Source: an uncultured Odoribacter sp. (GTDB lineage Bacteria > Bacteroidota > Bacteroidia > Bacteroidales > Marinifilaceae). Taken from it: a DNA stretch of 64,000 nucleotides. Under the pieces are notes generated by a model, which was not told where the DNA came from, ran no database searches, and saw nothing but the letters and a program-made list of their open reading frames with translations. The position numbers and the translations under genes were made by a program. The stretch is taken from assembly GCA_900541415.1 (NCBI GenBank), contig UQJP01000017.1:27915-91914 (forward strand), in the 5' to 3' direction. This document shows positions 60,357 through 64,000 of this stretch, one piece after another. Within the stretch, counting starts at the first letter, position 1, and each line of letters starts with the position of its first letter.

Positions 60357-61282
60357 ACAAGCCGAATTGTACGAAAATTACCGAAACGCTCTCGTTTCAC
60401 GAGTTGGTCCGTTACGTTGCCCTGACATCGAAAACGAAGACTACAGAAAGATTCCTCGTGTTGAAAACCGATTTTGCAGAATCTACGGCACTCCGCAATC
60501 GTCACTTCCGCTCCGGAGTATTCTGCATACTGTTGTGTACCAGAGGAGAAATGTCTCTCTCTGTGGATCATACTCGCTACGACTTGCGAAGAAATTCCTT
60601 GTTGTTGCTCCGTCCCGGCTCGACAGTAACCGTGTACGCATGCAGGAATTGTGCGATACGCTGCATGGTGTTCGACCCTGCGCTCCTTCAATATGTTCCG
60701 ATTCCGGCCTGCGATATGGCCGATCTGCGGCTGAAGGTCATGCAGAATCCCGTGTCGCATCTCACGGCAGGAGAACGACTGCGGCTCCATCGGTTGTTCT
60801 TCGCGTTCTTGGCAGTAGCAGGAAACAATCCAGATGCCGCACGCAGCCGCATCGTCTTGCAACATGCGATCGCTGCGCTATTATACACTATAAGCGACTT
60901 GTTGCAACGCAAAGATCGTGTCGCTATGCCGGAGCGTTCGGTCCGCACCCGCAGAGACGAATATTTCTGCCGCTTTATTCAACTGCTGACCCGATATTTC
61001 ATACAGGACAGATCCGTCGCTTTCTATGCCGAGAAGATGAATTTGACACCGAAATACCTGACAACCGTCATCCGTGAGGTCAGCGGCAAAACAGCTTCGC
61101 AATGGATCGATGACGTAATCGTTCAGGAAGCCTGCCATCGCTTGTCATCGAGCGAACACAGCATCCAGTAGATTGCCTACGAACTCAACTTCCCGAACCA
61201 ATCGTTTTTCGGGGTTTATTTCAAGAATAAAACAGGAACCTCTCCGAGCTCCTACCGCTTGAACAACACGAGGCGCTATTGA
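60353..61282 (+). pseudogene. AraC-family regulator interrupted by an amber stop
   Basis: The frame encodes an N-terminal sensor and AraC helix-turn-helix (VAFYAEKMNLTPKYLTTVIREVSGKTASQWIDDVIVQEACHRL) up to a TAG at 61169-61171. The same frame then continues with IAYELNFPNQSFFGVYFKNK and TGTSPSSYRLNNTRRY to TGA at 61280-61282, which is the missing second helix-turn-helix. A single-base change (from GAG, CAG or AAG) would explain it. Without the second half DNA binding should be lost. Confidence 0.85.
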
Positions 61283-61284
61283 TT

Positions 61285-61422
61285 ATGAAGATACTCACCA
61301 CGACCTCCCGCTACGAATACTTGCGGCCGTTCATCGAACAGCTGCCCCGTCTTTCTGCCGGAATTCTTGTACTCGTAAGCGGATTTTTCCATAATTCGAC
61401 AATACGGTCTGTCCCGCTATAA
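61285..61422 (+). pseudogene. 5' fragment of an LPS kinase-like gene
   Basis: This 45-residue frame opens MKILTTTSRYEYLRPFIEQL, which recalls the N-terminus of Bacteroidetes lipopolysaccharide/Kdo kinase proteins, then continues with unrelated residues (LVLVSGFFHNSTIRSVPL) to a stop. It looks like a gene start cut by recombination just before the second HU copy. The family assignment is from memory of the N-terminal pattern and is tentative. Confidence 0.4.
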
Positions 61423-61437
61423 TTTGAACTGCAAGAA

Positions 61438-61701
61438 ATGAATAAGAAAGAATTGATACGAATTATCTCGCAGGAACTCGACCCGCCCGTGTCGCAGGAC
61501 CGAATCGCCCTGATTCTCGACAAGGCGGTCGAGGTTACCAAACGCACCCTTGCGTCCGGTGAGCCCGTGAAATGGTCCGGATTCGGAACTTTGACGGTAA
61601 AAAATATTCCGCCCAAGCGGCTCTATTCACCGGTGAAGAAAGAGTACATCCTGACGAAAGGCGTGCGGAAAATCGTCTTCGTTCCGCCCCGGACGAAATA
61701 A
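61438..61701 (+). CDS. HU/IHF-like DNA-binding protein, copy B
   Basis: This 87-residue protein differs from copy A (51188) mainly in its first 20 codons and last few; the central roughly 200 bases are nearly identical. It has the same VKWSGFGTLTVKNIPPKRLYSP core. The first codons use different synonyms (ttgata/cttatc), which suggests a recombinant of two related genes. It is followed by its own terminator. Confidence 0.88.
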   Translation: MNKKELIRIISQELDPPVSQDRIALILDKAVEVTKRTLASGEPVKWSGFGTLTVKNIPPKRLYSPVKKEYILTKGVRKIVFVPPRTK

Positions 61702-61722
61702 CCGTCCTTCTTTCTGAATTTG

Positions 61723-61748
61723 AAGCTATCGGAAATTTCCGGTAGCTT
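61723..61748 (+). terminator. terminator after HU copy B
   Basis: Inverted repeat AAGCTATCGGAAA / TTTCCGGTAGCTT, one mismatch, followed by TCTTTGTTAT. Confidence 0.75.
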
Positions 61749-61785
61749 TCTTTGTTATATTTCCTGTTATTTCGTTTAGAATCCC

Positions 61786-61794
61786 TATCTTTGC
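61786..61794 (+). promoter_or_regulatory. -7 box of RNA leader A
   Basis: TATCTTTGC; the identical box precedes leader B at 62342-62350. Confidence 0.75.
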
Positions 61795-61800
61795 AAGTAA

Positions 61801-62015
61801 TTAAGACATAAGAAGCGTTTAGCTTTTTGTTCTTGCACCGAAATCTGGCCGTTTCATACCCGCAAGACAAACAGTGGACGCCTGCGCGTTAGCGTGGGCT
61901 TAACTTGTTTGCGGGTAGGGCTTGCCAGAGCCTCGGTGCGGGCGGGTTTTGTCCCACGCTTTCCGCATGTATAACCGAGCCTGACGGGACTTAGGGCTCC
62001 CGAATGCTCAGGCAA
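61801..62015 (+). ncRNA. structured RNA leader, copy A
   Basis: A nested fold can be drawn. P0 is AAGCGT (61813-61818) with ACGCTT (61956-61961). P1 is GCACCGA (61835) with TCGGTGC (61933). P2 is TCTGGC (61844) with GCCAGA (61924). P3 is ACCCGCAA (61858) with TTGCGGGT (61909). P4 is GCCTGCGC (61880) with GCGTGGGC (61892) over a GTTA loop. A separate hairpin P6 (GCCTGA 61979 with TCAGGC 62008; CGGGA with TCCCG inside) ends 2 nt before the AUG at 62016. Copy B folds identically with compensatory base changes. It is probably a cis-acting regulator of the small ORF. I do not recognise it as a named RNA class. Confidence 0.8.
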
Positions 62016-62237
62016 ATGGAAAAATCACTATTGGAGCAGTTGATGCAACTGCCGCCCGACACCACCTCGGCGACCATACAAGGCGTCGCCCTGCAAATCA
62101 TCGACGAGAAAACCCGGCAATCCCTCCTGCAATCCGACCCCGACGACATCCGCCTTCATGAGTGTATCCTCTCGAACGGTATCTTCCTCGCCGATATGCC
62201 GGACGGCAAACTGATAGCCCTGTACAAAGTACAGTGA
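62016..62237 (+). CDS. small protein downstream of RNA leader A
   Basis: This 73-residue protein starts at MEKSLLEQLMQLPPDT (62016), directly after the leader's last hairpin; an in-frame ATG at 62004 lies inside that hairpin. It is acidic, without membrane segments, and ends HECILSNGIFLADMPDGKLIALYKVQ. No family is recognised. A hairpin with long loop and T-rich end (62266-62318) may terminate it. Confidence 0.7.
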   Translation: MEKSLLEQLMQLPPDTTSATIQGVALQIIDEKTRQSLLQSDPDDIRLHECILSNGIFLADMPDGKLIALYKVQ

Positions 62238-62265
62238 CATATACAGACTTCCAACACCGGAAAAC

Positions 62266-62318
62266 AAGCCGCAAGAGCCGATAAATGAAGTATTTTCAGA
62301 AGTTCCTGCGGCTTCTTT
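62266..62318 (+). terminator. possible terminator after small ORF A
   Basis: AAGCCGCA (62266-62273) pairs with TGCGGCTT (62307-62314) across a long loop, then CTTTAT. Weak because of loop length. Confidence 0.4.
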
Positions 62319-62341
62319 ATGCAAACAAGGCAAATAATCGC

Positions 62342-62350
62342 TATCTTTGC
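62342..62350 (+). promoter_or_regulatory. -7 box of RNA leader B
   Basis: TATCTTTGC, the same box and nearly the same spacing to the RNA as in copy A. Confidence 0.75.
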
Positions 62351-62356
62351 CGTAGT

Positions 62357-62579
62357 TTTTTAAGATATTTAGGAAGCGTTTAGCTTTTGCCTTGCAACAC
62401 GAAGTCTGGTAAATTTCGAACTCCCGCAATGCAAATAGATAGACGCCCACGTTTTGCGTGGGCATTATCTGTTGCGGGAGAAGGTTTACCAGAGCCTGTG
62501 TTGCGACAAGTGTAATGTCCCACGCTTTTCGTATCCCAACATAACCGGTCTGTAGGGGCAGCAGCCACCCTGCAAGACT
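62357..62579 (+). ncRNA. structured RNA leader, copy B
   Basis: This copy has the same fold as copy A. P0 is AAGCGT (62374) with ACGCTT (62522). P1 is GCAACAC (62394) with GTGTTGC (62498). P2 is TCTGGTAAA (62405) with TTTACCAGA (62485). P3 is CTCCCGCAA (62421) with TTGCGGGAG (62472), extended by AGATA/TATCT. P4 is GCCCACG (62445) with CGTGGGC (62457). P6 is GTCT (62548) with AGAC (62575) and AGGG with CCCT, ending one base before the AUG at 62580. Sequences conserved between copies outside helices include GCGTTTAGCTTTT, GTCCCACGCTTT and ATAACCG. Confidence 0.8.
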
Positions 62580-62759
62580 ATGGACAAAAATCAGGAACAC
62601 GTCCCTCAACCGGAACAATCACCACGCGAGCAGCAAGCACAGGCTATCATGCAACAACTCGTCAGCGAAGGGCTGTTCTCCCCTGAGGAAGCCGCCGAAA
62701 TCACTTTCTCGGACGCACAATTCATCTGTGTTCCCGACAATGACCCACCGGCAGACTGA
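62580..62759 (+). CDS. small acidic protein downstream of RNA leader B
   Basis: This 59-residue protein starts MDKNQEHVPQPEQSPREQQ and contains IMQQLVSEGLFSPEEAAEITFSDAQ, a likely short helical pair, and a proline/aspartate-rich end (CVPDNDPPAD). No family is recognised. Its AUG follows the leader hairpin by one base. It is not similar in sequence to the small ORF after leader A, so the conserved unit is the RNA and not the protein. Confidence 0.7.
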   Translation: MDKNQEHVPQPEQSPREQQAQAIMQQLVSEGLFSPEEAAEITFSDAQFICVPDNDPPAD

Positions 62760-62804
62760 CAGTAAAGGCGTGAAATGAATCCCATCCCACGCCTTTGACT
62801 ATAC

Positions 62805-63398
62805 TTAATCTTCCTCCGGTTTCCGCTTGCACATCTCGTCGTACTGCGAGGCGGTCAGCGAGAAATCCGTGATATCGAATCCGAGCACTTTCCACCAGTA
62901 GCGGAACGAATAGCCGGTCTCCATCGACGGCCGCTTGCTCTTGCAGAGCTTGTCGATAGCCTTCTCCCGCAGATTGCTCCATGAGGCGACATCCGCTAAC
63001 GAACGGTGGATGGCCGCCAACTTCCCGTATTCGTCGAACACCAATACTTTCCGTACCCTCGGTTCCGGCTTGCCGCTGCGCCGTTTGGGAGCGACCACTT
63101 CCTCATGCTCGACGTCCGGCACTAATTTGTCAGCCTGTGTCTTCAACAACGGCTTGGGTGATACGCCGCCCAACCAATAGACCTGATCGCCGCTGGCACG
63201 GAATGCCACGCTGCGCCGCCCGGCAAGCTGCTCGGGCTGGAACTGATACCGGCACACCACGTCGTTTTCCCGGTCGATGACAATCTCCACCAATAGCGAG
63301 TCGCCCTCCGACAACTCTTTCAGGCTGACCCGGTGCGGCATCTTCTCGCCCTGACGACGCCCTTTCCGGAGAATGATTCGTTCTTTGACTACGGCCAT
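62805..63398 (-). CDS. hypothetical protein with NUMOD-like C-terminal DNA-binding motif
   Basis: This 197-residue protein has an N-terminal half with beta-rich segments (MPHRVSLKELSEGDSLLVEIVIDRENDVVCRYQF). After a basic stretch (KRRSGKPEPRVRK) the segment VLVFDEYGKLAAIHRSLADVASWSNL, then KLCKSKRPSMETGYSFRYW, resembles NUMOD1 helix-turn-helix repeats of homing endonucleases (v-DxxGxx...S...Aa...gvs...I...c.gk....gy.wry). No nuclease domain is visible. It lies 7 bp downstream of an HU gene on the same strand, so the two are probably co-transcribed. Confidence 0.6.
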   Translation of the reverse strand: MAVVKERIILRKGRRQGEKMPHRVSLKELSEGDSLLVEIVIDRENDVVCRYQFQPEQLAGRRSVAFRASGDQVYWLGGVSPKPLLKTQADKLVPDVEHEEVVAPKRRSGKPEPRVRKVLVFDEYGKLAAIHRSLADVASWSNLREKAIDKLCKSKRPSMETGYSFRYWWKVLGFDITDFSLTASQYDEMCKRKPEED

Positions 63399-63405
63399 AA
63401 TACGG

Positions 63406-63687
63406 TTATTTTGCCTCTTTCACTGCCGCCAGAAAGATCTTGGCGGGCTTGAAAGCAGGGATGTTATGCGCCGGAATGGTGATGGTGGTATTCTTCGAGA
63501 TGTTGCGGGCGACTTTCTCCGCTCTCTTCTTGATAATGAAGCTGCCAAAGCCCCGCAAAAATACGTCGTTGCCGGCGATCATCGACCCCTTCACGCTCTC
63601 CATAAATGCCTCTACGACGTTCATTGCCACCGTCTTCTCTACACCCGTCTGTCGTGCAATCTCTGCAACGATGTCTGCCTTTGTCAT
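63406..63687 (-). CDS. HU-family DNA-binding protein
   Basis: This 93-residue protein is a canonical HU/IHF: MTKADIVAEIARQTGVEKT, then GNDVFLRGFGSFIIKKRAEKVARNISKNTTITIPAHNIPAFKPAK, with the GFGSF turn and the DNA-wrapping arm intact. It differs clearly from the two divergent HU-like genes upstream. A minus-strand TATCTTCGC (63736-63728), one mismatch from the -7 consensus, lies about 40 bases before its ATG. Confidence 0.93.
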   Translation of the reverse strand: MTKADIVAEIARQTGVEKTVAMNVVEAFMESVKGSMIAGNDVFLRGFGSFIIKKRAEKVARNISKNTTITIPAHNIPAFKPAKIFLAAVKEAK

Positions 63688-63892
63688 GTTCTTGGATATT
63701 TTAAGTGATACTATTTGTTTCCCGAACGCGAAGATAACGAAATTATTGTAATAAATCGTTGATAATTAAGACTTCTGCATAATATTTTCGGGAAACGCAT
63801 ATAGACTTTCCGCAAATCGGATGCCGTGCAAACAGCTGATTAAGAATACGCTGCGCATCCGCTTGCAAAAATATCCAAGACAAGGCAGAAAA

Positions 63893-64000
63893 TCACGTCA
63901 TCCACGGATTTTTCCACGGGTCGTAGTCCGTCTGGAATGTCGCCAGCTGCCAGTCGGTCACGGGCTTGTTGTCTTCGGCCACCTTGCGCGGAATCTGCGG
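63893..64000 (-). CDS. C-terminal end of an unidentified protein (partial)
   Basis: The last 35 codons of a minus-strand gene run in from the right edge and end at TGA (63893-63895). Visible residues include VTDWQLATFQTDYDPWKNPW. No family is recognised. About 200 bases of non-coding sequence separate it from the HU gene. Confidence 0.6.
   Translation of the reverse strand, partial: PQIPRKVAEDNKPVTDWQLATFQTDYDPWKNPWMT

Larger units (their letters stand above)
38150..64000. mobile_element. integrated mobile element, left end in window
   Basis: From about 38150 to the window end the base composition becomes visibly GC-richer and gene content turns accessory: an integrase at the left end, metal and drug efflux cassettes, three HU-family genes, duplicated segments and several broken genes. 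The left boundary is set between the lpxA ATG (38128) and the integrase (38280); the exact attachment core cannot be given because the right end is outside the window. No relaxase or conjugation gene is visible here, so whether it is an ICE, a mobilisable island or a nested set is open. Confidence 0.75.

Noticed and set aside
62028..62618. 196-codon minus-strand frame across the small ORF A and RNA leader B
   Set aside because: It runs antisense through the structured RNA and two small ORFs; its residues show no family pattern and it lacks a promoter.
63818..63862. Imperfect hairpin CGGATGC/GCATCCG near the right edge
   Set aside because: The loop is long and no T run follows; too weak to call a terminator.

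Overview
The window comes from a Bacteroidales genome. The evidence is the recurrent TAnnTTTG -7 promoter box (for example at 30548, 36527, 41685 and 48237), the SpII lipoproteins, the DUF4491, DUF2807 and BF3164-type proteins, and the IntDOT-like integrase. The genus cannot be fixed from sequence alone; a gut member outside Bacteroides proper (Odoribacteraceae-like) is my guess. I found no rRNA, tRNA, CRISPR array or insertion sequence.

Region 1 (1-38128) is chromosome of moderate GC. It opens with a LytS/LytTR two-component pair (1-1530) and a secreted FAGL-repeat protein. A divergent export locus follows. One arm holds an ABC ATPase, an NtrC-type sigma-54 activator and its NtrB-type kinase (2715-6274, minus). 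The other holds a TolC, a membrane fusion protein and a DUF2807 protein (6710-10268, plus). The 435-bp gap between the arms carries two sigma-54-like promoters, each with a palindrome at about -80 to -120, so the activator probably controls both arms. No membrane permease for the ATPase is in the window. Next come a secreted glycosidase-like protein, an M49-like metallopeptidase lipoprotein, a beta-propeller lipoprotein, an S9 peptidase, recA, bcp, an ABC exporter pair, DUF4491, a hotdog thioesterase and tpx. The operon cysQ-cysC-cysD-cysN-sulfotransferase (24716-30060) makes PAPS and uses it; its CysN carries a decayed APS-kinase-like tail. purL, a SIR2-TPR protein resembling phage-defence NADases, xpt and lpxA complete the region.

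Region 2 (about 38150 to the window end) is a GC-richer integrated mobile element. It starts next to the 5' end of lpxA with a tyrosine integrase that lacks the usual first catalytic arginine. Cassette A (39.8-51.2 kb) holds a CDF metal exporter, an AraC regulator, an RND-TolC fusion pump with its adaptor, an MFS transporter, a MarR regulator, two paralogous membrane proteins, an extra undecaprenyl diphosphate synthase and a DUF169 protein. Cassette B (52.1-61.3 kb) is a TetR-TolC-HlyD-ABC-ABC-permease-permease-TetR-AraC drug-efflux operon. Near-identical HU-like genes (51188 and 61438) bracket cassette B. A copy of the integrase 3' end, a frameshifted HxlR gene, an amber-interrupted AraC gene and a truncated LPS-kinase-like fragment lie at the joints, so the element grew by recombination.

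Region 3 (61.7-64 kb) holds the most unusual feature: two tandem copies of a structured, roughly 215-nt RNA leader. Each has its own TATCTTTGC promoter and each ends at the AUG of a different small ORF. Their helices differ by compensatory changes. A NUMOD-like protein, a canonical HU gene and the end of an unidentified gene follow.
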